Shown here piece by piece: positions 36,780 through 46,134 of a stretch of 64,000 bases of DNA (its first letter is position 1; each line of letters begins with the position of its first letter). Under the pieces are notes generated by a model that saw nothing but the letters and a program-made list of their open reading frames with translations, searched no databases and had not been told where the DNA came from. The translations under genes and the position numbers were made by a program. Source of the DNA: Bacillota bacterium (GTDB lineage Bacteria; Bacillota; UBA4882; UBA8346); the NCBI GenBank assembly GCA_023400055.1, contig JAEXFN010000035.1, positions 1-64,000 on the forward strand, in the 5' to 3' direction.

Positions 36780-37853
36780 TTAGCCAGCCTTGGGATAGCG
36801 GGCGACGATCTTCTGCTCGATCTTCCAAGCCCCGAAAGCGGAATGATGTTGCGCATCCATAAACACCCCTTTGCAGTACGACAGATCCGTGCCATCGATA
36901 TACGGTGTTCCCGATTCCGTCAAAATCTGTTTGATGTTGGCGATGAGCCTTTGATAGCCGGGGATGACCTGCGGCGAATTCCGCTGGGCCAAGATCCCGT
37001 TGTAGGGTCCGATGAAGACCGTCAACCGGATTCCGGTCGCCTTGGCCAGCTTCACGAAGGCGCGCAGGGCCCGGTATTGAAAGTCGGAGTCCCCCACCGC
37101 GGGAATGCCGGCGCCGGGATTCTGGGCCAGAAAATCGGCGCTCACATTGTAGCGGGGATCCAGCTCATGGCGCCACATCCAGAGTTCCTCGGCGGACGGA
37201 TGGCGGTAACTGCGGTGTTTCCGCAGCGGACTCCCCTGCAGCAATAGCTTCAGATCGTAGGTGTAATAGCTTTTGAAATCATTCAGACGCCGGGCATACC
37301 CTTGCGGCGGCAGTTCGGACTGGCGGTTTTGTTTCAAATACGGCGTGATGAAAGGCATCAAGCCGTGACGGCGCGCCTCGGGCAGCACCGCCCGGACGGC
37401 GGCCGCGCTGTTGTAGCGATCGTAATAATGAAATAGGAAGCGGTTCAGATCATCCCGCCAATAAGTCGGGTTTAAATAATATAACATGGTGAGCCCTTGT
37501 AACGAGCGTTCGTTGGCCAACAGCGCCGGAAACCAGATGTAGGAGCAGCGGCCGGCCCCGCCCAGCACCGAAAAGTACGGCTTCACGGTGCGGTCGCGGT
37601 TCAGCATCGCCCAGTAGTTCTCGCCGCGCAGATGGTTGCCTGTCTCCGAGGTGCCCAGGACCAGCACGCCCCGGTGCTGTTGCACCGTCTCCAGGAAGCG
37701 GCCGAACTGCCGCCCGTTGTCCCGGACAAAGACGCCTTCGACCGAGAGCGGCTGGGGCAGGACCAGCCGCGACAACAGCAGCGGGATGAGTAGCGCCGTC
37801 AGGAAGGCGGCCATCACGATTCGGCCCAGCCGGGCCTGCTCAGCCAGTTTCAT
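36780..37853 (-). CDS. SGNH/AlgX-DltD-like O-acylation partner protein
   Basis: 357 aa. One N-terminal membrane helix (IVMAAFLTALLIPLLLSRLVL) is followed by an extracytoplasmic SGNH-type domain. The nucleophile motif is LGTSETGNH, and the C-terminal DAQHHSAFG supplies the Asp-x-x-His pair, arranged as in DltD/AlgJ-type proteins. It probably transfers or accepts acyl groups delivered by the MBOAT protein. It overlaps the MBOAT gene by 14 bp, so the two form a coupled acylation module, likely acting on an exported glycan. Confidence 0.82.
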   Translation of the reverse strand: MKLAEQARLGRIVMAAFLTALLIPLLLSRLVLPQPLSVEGVFVRDNGRQFGRFLETVQQHRGVLVLGTSETGNHLRGENYWAMLNRDRTVKPYFSVLGGAGRCSYIWFPALLANERSLQGLTMLYYLNPTYWRDDLNRFLFHYYDRYNSAAAVRAVLPEARRHGLMPFITPYLKQNRQSELPPQGYARRLNDFKSYYTYDLKLLLQGSPLRKHRSYRHPSAEELWMWRHELDPRYNVSADFLAQNPGAGIPAVGDSDFQYRALRAFVKLAKATGIRLTVFIGPYNGILAQRNSPQVIPGYQRLIANIKQILTESGTPYIDGTDLSYCKGVFMDAQHHSAFGAWKIEQKIVARYPKAG

Positions 37854-39768
37854 CTTGTTTCGCCCCCATCTTCGCCGGCTTGCCGGGCACCCGCACCGCC
37901 AGCTCGGTCCAGTCGCTAAAATAACCCGCCTTCATGTTGGTATAGCGGATCCGGACGCCGTATACGCCCGGTTTGAGGCTGCGCTCCCGGCCCGCCGCCG
38001 GGCTGACGGCGTGGATATCGGCGTAATGGAGATATCCCGGCCGCCGGTATTGGTAACGGCTCCAGACCTTGCTGCCCGGAGTCCGGTATTCGATATCCAC
38101 CTTATAGTCATGGGCCGGCGGATGGTATTTCAGGCGAATTCCCCAGGCCGCGTCCGCCAGCCGGACCGACTTGGCCGTCATGTCATCGGCGGTGAAGGTG
38201 GCGTTGCCGGAATAATCGGGGACGGTCACCGGCAGGCTCAGCTCATGGGGCAGCCGGTCCGCCGGCATCTGATAACGGAGCCGCAACACATAATCGCCCG
38301 ACGGCAGGCTCGCCAGCGTCCCTTCCCCGGCGGTCTTGGCCGCGATCCCGTAAATATTCACTACCCCGGCGCGGACGGGCTCATTCTTGATCCCGTCGAG
38401 CCATTCGGTTTGATCGGCCGGCCGCAGCTCCACCGTCAGCTCAGGGTCGCCCGGGACCGGCCGGTGCCGCAGTTGCAGGCCCCAGGTAAACGACGAGCCG
38501 TAAAAATAATGCGGGGCGACGACGGGCTGCAGCCGGGCAAAATCGCCGATCGCCCGGATCTGGGCGAAGGAATAATTAAAGAAGAGCCAGCCGACGGAGA
38601 CGTAAACAAAGGTAATTGCGGTGGCCAAGGCCGCCAGCGCCGTTCGGCCGGCTTTCCCCCGGGGACGGGGCAGTCGCTGCAGCCACGGGGATTGCCGCCA
38701 TATCTTATGAATCGACAGGCCGACGCCGTGCCACAGGCCCCACACCGCGAAATTGGCGGTATTGCCGTGCCACAGGCCGCAGATCACGAAAGTGATCAGA
38801 TAACCGATGACCGTCCCGGCCAGGCGGGGCACCCGCCGCAAATGCTTCGAAATACCCCGCACCAGCGGCAGGAAGATATACTCCCGCAAAATCGACGACA
38901 GGCTGATGTGCCAGCGTTTCCAAAACTCGGCGATGTCCCGCGCCAGGTAAGGGGTTTTAAAATTCTCCGGCACCTTGAAGCCGAGGAACAACGCGGCGCC
39001 GATGGCCAGATCGCTGTAGCCCGAGAAATCGCAGTAGAGATACCCGGAGTAGGCAAACAGGCTTATCAATATATTGAGGTAATACACGCTGCTGATATGC
39101 ACCTGGCCGAAATCCTTGGCATAAACGACCAGCAGCGGCACGAGGATCAGCTTTTTGACCACTCCCAACAGGATCCGGAAGGACGCCGCCTGAAAGAAGA
39201 GCCGGTCGTTGCGGCCCGGCGGATGTCCCAGCCAGTGCTGGAAGTTGGCGTAGCGGTCAATCGGCCCCGACAGATAAGTGGGGAAGAAAAAGATATAATT
39301 AATGAAAGTCAGCGGATTCAGGGCCGGCAGCTCGCCCCGGTAGGCGTCGACCAGGCAGTGGATGAGCTTAAAAAAGATATAGGATATTCCGATGGTCTCG
39401 ATCAGTCCGAACTTGGCGGCACCGGCCGGAAAATGCTGGGCCAGGAGCAGCTGGACCCCATCGTACTTGAGGATCACCAACAGCAGGGTCAGCACCAAAA
39501 TGCACCCGCCGAGCAGGGCGCGGGCGCCCATCCGTCCCGAACTGCGGCCGTAATTCCGCAAAAGCAGCGCCGCACCGTAACAGAACAACGCCGTCACGGC
39601 CAACGCCAGCAGGGTCTGGATCGAGACCAGCAACGGCAAGATAATCAAATTGGCGAGGCATAAGACGGCATTGCGCAGCCAGGCCGCAGGGAAAAAGCGG
39701 CGTTGCAAGAGCGCCAGCATAATTGCGGCGCCGTATAATGCGGTCATCGTCAGTGAATCGAATAACAA
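37840..39768 (-). CDS. MBOAT O-acyltransferase with a C-terminal extracytoplasmic extension
   Basis: 642 aa. Residues about 1-430 form the multi-pass MBOAT core of AlgI/DltB type (YLSGPIDRYANFQHW; YLYCDFSGYSDLAIGAALFLGFKVPENF; FWKRWHISLS; ICGLWHGNTANFAVWG with the catalytic His). After one more helix, residues about 450-640 form a soluble beta-rich region with repeated YGVRIRYTNMKA/YVLRLRYQMPA-like strands; the usual AlgI/DltB lacks this. The start may be TTG 39768 or ATG 39747. It passes acyl groups across the membrane to the SGNH partner. Confidence 0.88.
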   Translation of the reverse strand: MLFDSLTMTALYGAAIMLALLQRRFFPAAWLRNAVLCLANLIILPLLVSIQTLLALAVTALFCYGAALLLRNYGRSSGRMGARALLGGCILVLTLLLVILKYDGVQLLLAQHFPAGAAKFGLIETIGISYIFFKLIHCLVDAYRGELPALNPLTFINYIFFFPTYLSGPIDRYANFQHWLGHPPGRNDRLFFQAASFRILLGVVKKLILVPLLVVYAKDFGQVHISSVYYLNILISLFAYSGYLYCDFSGYSDLAIGAALFLGFKVPENFKTPYLARDIAEFWKRWHISLSSILREYIFLPLVRGISKHLRRVPRLAGTVIGYLITFVICGLWHGNTANFAVWGLWHGVGLSIHKIWRQSPWLQRLPRPRGKAGRTALAALATAITFVYVSVGWLFFNYSFAQIRAIGDFARLQPVVAPHYFYGSSFTWGLQLRHRPVPGDPELTVELRPADQTEWLDGIKNEPVRAGVVNIYGIAAKTAGEGTLASLPSGDYVLRLRYQMPADRLPHELSLPVTVPDYSGNATFTADDMTAKSVRLADAAWGIRLKYHPPAHDYKVDIEYRTPGSKVWSRYQYRRPGYLHYADIHAVSPAAGRERSLKPGVYGVRIRYTNMKAGYFSDWTELAVRVPGKPAKMGAKQDETG

Positions 39769-40120
39769 GTCCGTTCATTCCCATCCAAATGGAGTTATTG
39801 AATTGCCCGGGACGGTCGCGCCCCGCTTCCCGTTGGAGCGAAAGCGGTATTAACGGCGTGCCACAATCCAGCGGGTCTTGGGGAAATGCTAAATGGCTTA
39901 ATTTATAGAATGCGCCTGGTACAAAAACAGTGCCCTCTGTCGAATTATTTCTTGCTTATTCCCCATTTTCCCTGCATCGTCCCGGTTTTCCTCCGGACGG
40001 CCCGAAACGCCGGCTCCGATTGCGTTCCCGGCGCCGGCGGCTTTCAAGGGCATCCATTTTTAAGGGTTTTGTAACAAAAAACGTCAAAAACCGCCGGACC
40101 GCTCCCCGCTCTCCCCGAGG
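39769..40120. other. Intergenic region without a gene
   Basis: No supported ORF and no clear promoter. The short frames here have neither ribosome binding sites nor family features. Confidence 0.35.
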
Positions 40121-40155
40121 CAAAAAAGTGGCCTCCGACCGAGTTCCGGAGGCCA
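40121..40155 (-). terminator. Terminator of cysteine-tail gene 2
   Basis: TGGCCTCCG (40129-40137) pairs with CGGAGGCCA (40147-40155); the minus-strand exit is CTTTTTTGCC. Confidence 0.85.
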
Positions 40156-40192
40156 TTCCAACGCTACCTGACACCATGATGACTTAGCTTAG

Positions 40193-40654
40193 CTAACAGC
40201 AAATGCTGGTGCTGCCGCCGCAACGGTTGCTTTGGAGACTGGTGGTTCCACCGCAGCAACCCTTTTGCAAGAATGGAAACACCGTGGTCAGAAAGCTAAA
40301 CGCTCTCAGCTTGAGCACGGCCAGTTCCAGCAGTCCGAGCATGGAATTGATCTGTTGGATGGTGATAACTCCGGCCGCACTGGCGCTGTTGTTGATGCTC
40401 GCCACCTGATTGAGCACATTGATGACCTCGTTCCGCTGCGCGGTGGTCAAGAACGGCAGGCCGAGCACATCGAGTTCGATAAATTCAATCGTGGTGGCAA
40501 TGGTCGCCGCGTAAGTGGCAGTAAAGGCGGTCGGATCGCCGAGCAGCGCCGCCACGGACTGCGAGAGATTGACAATCGCCTGAATGGTGGAATTCACCGC
40601 CAGCACCGCGGTTCGGGTGCTCACGAAGCCCGTCGTGTTCGAAATGGTACTCAT
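40193..40654 (-). CDS. Cysteine-tailed helical protein, paralogue 2
   Basis: About 153 aa. An Ala/Leu/Val-rich helical body (AVLAVNSTIQAIVNLSQSVAALLG; FIELDVLGLPF; VINVLNQVASINNSASAAGVITIQQINSML) ends in a Cys/Gly/Ser tail (KGCCGG...NRCGGSTSICC). It has no signal peptide and is clearly paralogous to the gene at 40861, with the same AGGAGGTG-6-ATG start (ATG 40654). Each copy has its own hairpin terminator. It looks like a highly expressed structural protein, perhaps of a spore coat or other disulfide-linked layer. No known family is recognised. Confidence 0.78.
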   Translation of the reverse strand: MSTISNTTGFVSTRTAVLAVNSTIQAIVNLSQSVAALLGDPTAFTATYAATIATTIEFIELDVLGLPFLTTAQRNEVINVLNQVASINNSASAAGVITIQQINSMLGLLELAVLKLRAFSFLTTVFPFLQKGCCGGTTSLQSNRCGGSTSICC

Positions 40655-40816
40655 CAAAATCACCTCCTGTTATTCGGGTTCAGAAATCCATCGCGATGGT
40701 AGATCAGTCAACCGGATTTCGTATCGGAAAACATCCTAAATCTTAAGCGGGCCATCGTTTTTCATCGGAAGTCCTCCTTGCCAAACCGGTCGCTAACCGG
40801 TGAGACGAAAGAGGCC

Positions 40817-40846
40817 CCCGTCCTGCTACGAAAGGAGGCCTCCGCC
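40817..40846 (-). terminator. Possible terminator of cysteine-tail gene 1
   Basis: GAGGCC...GGCCTC pairing with an inner CCGTCCT/AAGGAGG-type helix and a short T tract; weaker than the terminator at 40121. Confidence 0.45.
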
Positions 40847-40860
40847 ATGCCGTTGTCGGG

Positions 40861-41292
40861 CTAGCAACATAGACTGGTGCTTCGGCAGCAATTGCAACTG
40901 AAGGTTTGCGCGGGTCCGCGAAAACAGCCCTTTTGCAATGGGCCGAGCAATAAGGGGGTCACAAAGGCGTTAATCTTTTGGACCGCCAATTGTAACAGAC
41001 TGAGCACCGAATTAACCTGCTGGATGGTGATCACGCCGGCGCTGTTGGCGGCATTGATGATACTCTCGACCTGGTTCAGCACATTCACGATCTCGGCCTG
41101 TTGTGCCGCGCTAAATGGCAATCCGGCGACATCGGCCTTGATGAATTCAATCGTCTGGACCAGCGTCGCCGCGTAGGTAGGCGTGAAGGCCGCGGTATTG
41201 CCGAGCAACGCCGCAACCGATTGCGAGAGATTGACAATGCCTAAAATCGTTGAGTTAACGGCCAGGATTGTAGAACTGAAACTCCTGAACAT
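40861..41292 (-). CDS. Cysteine-tailed helical protein, paralogue 1
   Basis: About 143 aa, collinear with paralogue 2: ILAVNSTILGIVNLSQSVAALLG, FTPTYAATLVQTIEFIKADVAGLPF, IVNVLNQVESIINAANSAGVITIQQVNSVL. The tail (KGCFRG...CNCCRSTSLCC) conserves the final STSxCC and cysteine spacing while the linker varies. GGGAGGTG lies 6 nt before the ATG at 41292, matching paralogue 2. It is divergent from the secreted transglutaminase-like gene, which could act on the same structure. Confidence 0.78.
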   Translation of the reverse strand: MFRSFSSTILAVNSTILGIVNLSQSVAALLGNTAAFTPTYAATLVQTIEFIKADVAGLPFSAAQQAEIVNVLNQVESIINAANSAGVITIQQVNSVLSLLQLAVQKINAFVTPLLLGPLQKGCFRGPAQTFSCNCCRSTSLCC

Positions 41293-41583
41293 CGACATCA
41301 CCTCCCATTTATCTTATGAATCCGTCCGGGCGTCGTCGATTGAAACATAAGATAAAATGATAAGTGTCTGAATAAATTCTGTTTTTATAACATAAGAGAA
41401 TAGCCTTTCGTAAAATTGTCCGAAATATGGCGGCGGAAATCCCAGGCAACGGGCAACCTTCCGGGAAAAACGGATATCCTCCCTGATTCAAACCATTTTT
41501 GAGAACCCCGCCAGCAAAAAAGCTTACCATCGGGACTTTCAGCCTGTCACCGGAATAACATGGGGTGTGAAGGAGGAAAGATA

Positions 41584-43818
41584 ATGGCTTTAAAATCAGG
41601 AAAAAAATGGCTAACCGCCGGCCTCGTTTTATTGTTGATGGTAGCGGGACTGCTTTATCTGCCCCAATGTTACGCGGAGATAGAGCGGTTCAATATCAAC
41701 AGCAGCCGGACGATCGTCGTCGATTCGGCCGGCAATGCCGCGGTTGAGATGACGCAAACCTTCAACCCGTTGCGCTGGTACGACCGGATCAAGCAGATGA
41801 TCCCCAATCTGAACGTCTGGTTCCGCAACATCGCTCCTGAGCCGCAGCAAGTCGAGGTCCGCCATGACACCCGGCGAGCCGCTTACGACGACCAGAAACG
41901 GGCCATCACCTACCACGCCGATTGGTTGGGCTTGGCGGTCTGCCGCAAGGAGCGCTGGGAGATCCGCTACGGCGCCAACGAAAATGTCATCACCCGGGAT
42001 GGCGGCAGAATCTTTACGTCCGCCGCCGACACCCCCAATACCAATTGGGCCTTTCTCAGCTCCACCGCCTATATACTGCCGGCGGCCGCCACCAATGTCC
42101 AGGTCGACCCAAACCGCCATTTGATCAGCTATAACCTGGCCCCGCTCAAATACCCGAGCGGACCGGCCAAGCCGAGCGTCGACTTAAAATTCAAACCGCA
42201 ATTAATGTCGGCGCTTTATAAGATTTATGCCGCTTCCGATGTCCAGGACGGCGCTTACTGGGTGGGAAAACTGGTCATCAAGAACAATGGCGTCGCTCCG
42301 ATCAGCGATGTCCGGATCCAGTATAAACTGGGCGAATTCTCCGCGGAAAGTCTGGTCCAGCGGTACGCCCAGATCTTGCCCGGCGGAACCGTCGCCGATT
42401 TGTATTATCCGATCATCTCCGCGCGAGTGACCAGCTTAAAGACGAAGACTCCGGTGCAATTGACCGTCAAATACAGTTACCGGGATGCAGCCGGCCGGAG
42501 TCACGGCGACACTTTGGGCGAGCGCGTGGATATCCTGGGCATCAACCAGTTCAACTGGTCGAACCTGAGCGAGGACGAGATGAGCGACAGTTGGTATGAT
42601 CATTTCAACAACTGTTATCTGGTGGCGGCTTTCGTTACCCGGATGGATGACGCGGTGAAGCAGTTTGCCGGCTATATCAGCGAAGCGGGCGGCGGAGCGG
42701 CGGCCGCGCTCAAGGACGAAGACGCCATCCAATGGCTGGGGGCCGCCTATGATCTGCAGCTGGCCAACAACATCGTCTATCAGACGCCTTCCGGTTACAT
42801 GACCGTCGCACAGAGCCTTATCCAAGAGATAAAATATCCCCGCGATGTCTTCCGCGACAAGTCCGGCACCTGCATCGACCTGGCCATCACCTACGCCGCC
42901 CTGGCCGAGTCGGTCGGCCTCCACGCCAACCTGTTGCTGACCGTGGGCCACAGTTTCGCAGTGATCGAGCTTCCGTCGGGCCGGTTCCTGCCGGTGGAAA
43001 ACACCGGGTTGGGCGGCGGCGAGCATCGCTTGTCATTCAAGGAGGCTGTAACGGTCGCCCTCAAGGAGCTCGAGGAGATCAGTTCCAAAAACAAACCCTA
43101 TTACCTGGTGGATATCGAAGAAGCGCTGAATGTCCGGGGAATCCCCAATCCGGAGTTGCCGGCGCTCTCCGCCGATTTCCTGGACCGGTGCGGCATCAAA
43201 CGGATCAACGACCTCCGTTCCCAGCCGCCCAAGCCCGCGTCCCAAAATCCGCCACCGAACCAGCAGCGCGTCCTGTACAGCGACGATTTCAGCAATCCCA
43301 ACTCCGGCTGGGCCCGCCAGACCGTGGCCGCGTACGGTTCCGACTATAAAAACGGCCGTTATGTGATCAACATCCTTGAGCCCAACTCGTGGTATCTGGT
43401 GAGCGCTCCGACCACTTTAAACACCAGTTCCTACACGATGCAAGCCGATATCGATCTGGATTGCGTCAATGCCTTCGGCGGGCTGGTCTTCAACCTGACC
43501 GCCTGGGATCAACCGCTCGCGCTGTTCCTAGTGGCGCCGAACACCCGGACCTTCAGCGTCTATCAGAAGTCCGACGAAGCTTGGGAAGCCCTGGTCGACT
43601 GGACCGATTCAGCCGCGATCAACCCCCCGGGCACCCCCAACCGGCTCCGTTTGGAACAGTCCGGCGGCCAAGTCGCGTTGTATATCAATGACCAATACCT
43701 GACCACAGTCAAGATCAATGCCAGCAACGGCCCCACCAAGATCGGCGTCGGCGCGGGCACCGGCGACCATCGACCGGTCGCCGCAAGCTTCGACAATTTC
43801 CTGGTGACCGCCAAATAA
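41584..43818 (+). CDS. Secreted transglutaminase-like protein with C-terminal sandwich domain
   Basis: About 744 aa. Signal peptide (KKWLTAGLVLLLMVAGLLYLP, cleavage near CYA). A large N-terminal beta region leads to a transglutaminase/NlpC-like fold: the nucleophile is in RDKSGTCIDLAITYAALAESVG (about 440) and His in LTVGHSFAVIELPSGRFLPVENTG. A Pro-rich linker then leads to a jelly-roll domain (DDFSNPNSGWARQTV...; FDNFLVTAK), typical of glycan-binding laminin-G/DUF1080-like modules. It may crosslink or cleave surface peptides. AAGGAGG precedes the ATG at 41584. Confidence 0.85.
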   Translation: MALKSGKKWLTAGLVLLLMVAGLLYLPQCYAEIERFNINSSRTIVVDSAGNAAVEMTQTFNPLRWYDRIKQMIPNLNVWFRNIAPEPQQVEVRHDTRRAAYDDQKRAITYHADWLGLAVCRKERWEIRYGANENVITRDGGRIFTSAADTPNTNWAFLSSTAYILPAAATNVQVDPNRHLISYNLAPLKYPSGPAKPSVDLKFKPQLMSALYKIYAASDVQDGAYWVGKLVIKNNGVAPISDVRIQYKLGEFSAESLVQRYAQILPGGTVADLYYPIISARVTSLKTKTPVQLTVKYSYRDAAGRSHGDTLGERVDILGINQFNWSNLSEDEMSDSWYDHFNNCYLVAAFVTRMDDAVKQFAGYISEAGGGAAAALKDEDAIQWLGAAYDLQLANNIVYQTPSGYMTVAQSLIQEIKYPRDVFRDKSGTCIDLAITYAALAESVGLHANLLLTVGHSFAVIELPSGRFLPVENTGLGGGEHRLSFKEAVTVALKELEEISSKNKPYYLVDIEEALNVRGIPNPELPALSADFLDRCGIKRINDLRSQPPKPASQNPPPNQQRVLYSDDFSNPNSGWARQTVAAYGSDYKNGRYVINILEPNSWYLVSAPTTLNTSSYTMQADIDLDCVNAFGGLVFNLTAWDQPLALFLVAPNTRTFSVYQKSDEAWEALVDWTDSAAINPPGTPNRLRLEQSGGQVALYINDQYLTTVKINASNGPTKIGVGAGTGDHRPVAASFDNFLVTAK

Positions 43819-43844
43819 ACGGCCCGTAACTCCGACCTCCAACC

Positions 43845-43882
43845 AAAAAAGGGGCTACCCGACATTTCGGGCAGCCCCTTTT
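43845..43882. terminator. Bidirectional terminator
   Basis: AAAAGGGGCT-ACCCGA pairs with TCGGGC-AGCCCCTTTT; A and T tracts flank both sides. It separates convergent genes. Confidence 0.88.
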
Positions 43883-43938
43883 GGTATTTCCAAGCGATCT
43901 CCGTCGTCTCAACGTTAGCCCTTTAGCGAACTCACGGC

Positions 43939-44589
43939 TCAATGGCCCTGGTGAATCATTCGTTTCTGCTGCCGCCGGGCCAGTACGGACAGTAAATAAT
44001 TCAGCCCAAAATAGGTGGCGGCGATGATGCCGAAGATCATGAAGATCTGGGCCGTCGAACCATACTGCCCCATCAGGATCATGCCCTTGCCGGTCAATTC
44101 CTCGGTGGCCACCGCCCAGACGAAGGAGGTGTCCTTGATTACCGTGATGAACTGCGATACTAGCGGCGGCAGGATATTCCTGAATGCCTGCGGCAGAATG
44201 ATATAGGTCAAGGTGCTGAAATAGCCGAATCCTTGCGACCGGGCGGCTTCCCATTGTCCCCCGGCAATGGAATTGAGCCCGCCCCGGACGATCTCGGCGA
44301 TGGCCGCCGTGGTGAAAATGGTCATGGCCACGATGCCCGATTGGACCGGTTTCAGTGGGGTCATGAAGCGGACCGCCAGGATAAACAGGAGATTGGGAAT
44401 GTTCCGGATCACCTCGATATACAGCCCGGCGACTTTCCCCAGGATCTTATGCTTGGAATAGCGGGCCACGCCCAGCAGCGTTCCCAGAAACGCGCTGCAA
44501 ACGATGGTGGTGACGGCGATTTCCAGCGTAACCCAGAGCCCCTGCGCTAAAAAGAGCATATTGGGGGCAGTTAAAAGTCCTTGCATCAT
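43939..44589 (-). CDS. Polar amino-acid ABC transporter permease (second)
   Basis: 216 aa HisMQ-type permease. YIEVIRNIPNLLFIL is the typical first cytoplasmic motif, and the EAA loop is AARSQGFGYFSTLTYIILPQAFRNILPPL. Its start overlaps the previous permease stop (ATGA), and GGAGGTAG precedes it. It pairs with the permease upstream as a heterodimer. Confidence 0.93.
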   Translation of the reverse strand: MMQGLLTAPNMLFLAQGLWVTLEIAVTTIVCSAFLGTLLGVARYSKHKILGKVAGLYIEVIRNIPNLLFILAVRFMTPLKPVQSGIVAMTIFTTAAIAEIVRGGLNSIAGGQWEAARSQGFGYFSTLTYIILPQAFRNILPPLVSQFITVIKDTSFVWAVATEELTGKGMILMGQYGSTAQIFMIFGIIAATYFGLNYLLSVLARRQQKRMIHQGH

Positions 44590-45257
44590 GCCGCTACCTC
44601 CGCTTTATGCTCAAGATGCCGTGCATAGCGGGCCAAAGGCAGGCAGATACAGAGGTAAAGCAGCCCGGTGATCACATAAGCCGGTCCGTAATAGAGGTTG
44701 TTGCTCGACCAGGAATCCGCCCGGTACATCAGATCGCCTCCGGCGATCATCGCCATGACGGAGGTGTTTTTGATCAGATAAACCGCCTGATTGGTCAAGG
44801 GCGGAAAAACCACCTTTTGGGCCTGGGGCAGAATGACGTGGCGCATCGCCTCCCAGTAACTCATGCCCTGGGAATAAGCGGCTTCTCGCTGCCCCTTGGG
44901 GATGGCTTGAATCCCGGCCCGGATCACTTCGGCGATGTAAGCCCCGTGGTAACCGCCGACTCCCAGCACCCCCACGGCCATGATCGGCAGATTGATCCCC
45001 AGATGCGGCAAGGCGTTGTACAAGAGGAATATCTGGATGACCAGCGGCGTGTTTTGGATCAGCTCGACATACCAACGGGCGACGATGCGCAAACTCTTCC
45101 AGTGGGATGTGCTGAACGCGCCGAATAAAATACCCAAAGCAAGGGCCAACCCTAGGGCCAGGATGGCCACTAGGGCGGTAATGCCGAGACCTTCGGCAAA
45201 GACATACCATTCTTTAAATAAAGCTTCCCACTTAAACCAGGCAAAAGGACCTACCAT
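44586..45257 (-). CDS. Polar amino-acid ABC transporter permease (first)
   Basis: 223 aa. YVELIQNTPLVIQIFLLY and the EAA loop AAYSQGMSYWEAMRHVILPQAQKVVFPPL place it in the glutamate/glutamine permease group. It starts 2 bp after the binding-protein stop and overlaps the next permease. It contains the expected five helices. Confidence 0.94.
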   Translation of the reverse strand: MVGPFAWFKWEALFKEWYVFAEGLGITALVAILALGLALALGILFGAFSTSHWKSLRIVARWYVELIQNTPLVIQIFLLYNALPHLGINLPIMAVGVLGVGGYHGAYIAEVIRAGIQAIPKGQREAAYSQGMSYWEAMRHVILPQAQKVVFPPLTNQAVYLIKNTSVMAMIAGGDLMYRADSWSSNNLYYGPAYVITGLLYLCICLPLARYARHLEHKAEVAA

Positions 45258-45258
45258 C

Positions 45259-46050
45259 TTATTTGAGCTTCCATTTCTTGATCAATTTGTCGATTTGGCC
45301 GGATTTCAACATCTCTTTGATGGTTTGATCGACCGCGGCCGTCAGCCCGTCGTTGCCCAGCTTGATCGCGACGCCATAGTCCTGCGGGCTGAAACGTTCC
45401 GGCAACAGCATGGTGGTTTTGTCCATGTACCCGCCGAGGATCGAGGTGTCCACCGAGAAGCAGTCCACCCGGCCGGAGTCGAGCGCCGCTTTGATCTCGG
45501 GATAAGTATTGAATTCCAGGAATTCCAGCTTGATACCGAGCTTATCGGCTTCGTCCTGAACCGCTTTGCGGCTGGTGGAACTCTGGGCGACGCCAATCTT
45601 CTTGCCGTTCAGATCTTTCAGGCTTTTGATCTTGGCCGACTTTTTAACCATCAGGCCGACGCCGTCGACGAAATACGGTTCGGAGAAATTGTAGCTCTTT
45701 TTCCGTTCATCGGTAATGGTGAAAGTGGCGATGACCATATCCACTTCGCCATTGTCCAGCAACGGGCCGCGGGTCTTGGCGGTCACGCCCTGCAGATCGA
45801 GCTTGTTGGCGTTACCGAGAATCTTCTTGGCGAGCGCCCGGGCGATATCGATCTCCAGTCCGTCGATCTTACCGGTTTTCGGATCCTTGTAACCGAATTT
45901 GGGCACGTCGACCTTGACGCCGACCTTCAACACGCCCCGGTCTTTAATGGCCTTGATGTCCGGGGTATCCTGGGCAGCCGCTCCACACGGCACCAGCATG
46001 AGGGTAGCGTACATCACCAGACAACCTAAAATCAGCATCCACTTTTTCAT
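45259..46050 (-). CDS. Polar amino-acid ABC solute-binding protein
   Basis: 263 aa. Signal peptide (KKWMLILGCLVMYATLMLV, cleavage near AAA). The mature part is family 3: IKAIKDRGVLKVGVKVDVPKFG, GLEIDIARALAKKILG, the ligand Arg in ARALAKK/TAKTRGPLL and VDMVIATFTITDERKKSYNFSEPYF. This pattern suggests glutamate/aspartate or glutamine. AAAGGAGG precedes the ATG. It lies between the ATPase and permease genes. Confidence 0.94.
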   Translation of the reverse strand: MKKWMLILGCLVMYATLMLVPCGAAAQDTPDIKAIKDRGVLKVGVKVDVPKFGYKDPKTGKIDGLEIDIARALAKKILGNANKLDLQGVTAKTRGPLLDNGEVDMVIATFTITDERKKSYNFSEPYFVDGVGLMVKKSAKIKSLKDLNGKKIGVAQSSTSRKAVQDEADKLGIKLEFLEFNTYPEIKAALDSGRVDCFSVDTSILGGYMDKTTMLLPERFSPQDYGVAIKLGNDGLTAAVDQTIKEMLKSGQIDKLIKKWKLK

Positions 46051-46134
46051 TCTGTTTCCTCCTTTTAGTGTTCAGGTTTTTTATCTTGAGAAACCTTTTT
46101 TAACCCATGAACTTTTGCCCTGGACCGGCAAGGA

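Noticed and set aside
37636..39663. 675-aa plus-strand ORF
   Set aside because: Antisense shadow of the MBOAT and SGNH genes; no domain and no ribosome binding site.
46070..46110. Terminator between the amino-acid ATPase and binding-protein genes
   Set aside because: AGGTTT/AAACCT is a weak stem and the T tract is on the wrong strand for this operon.
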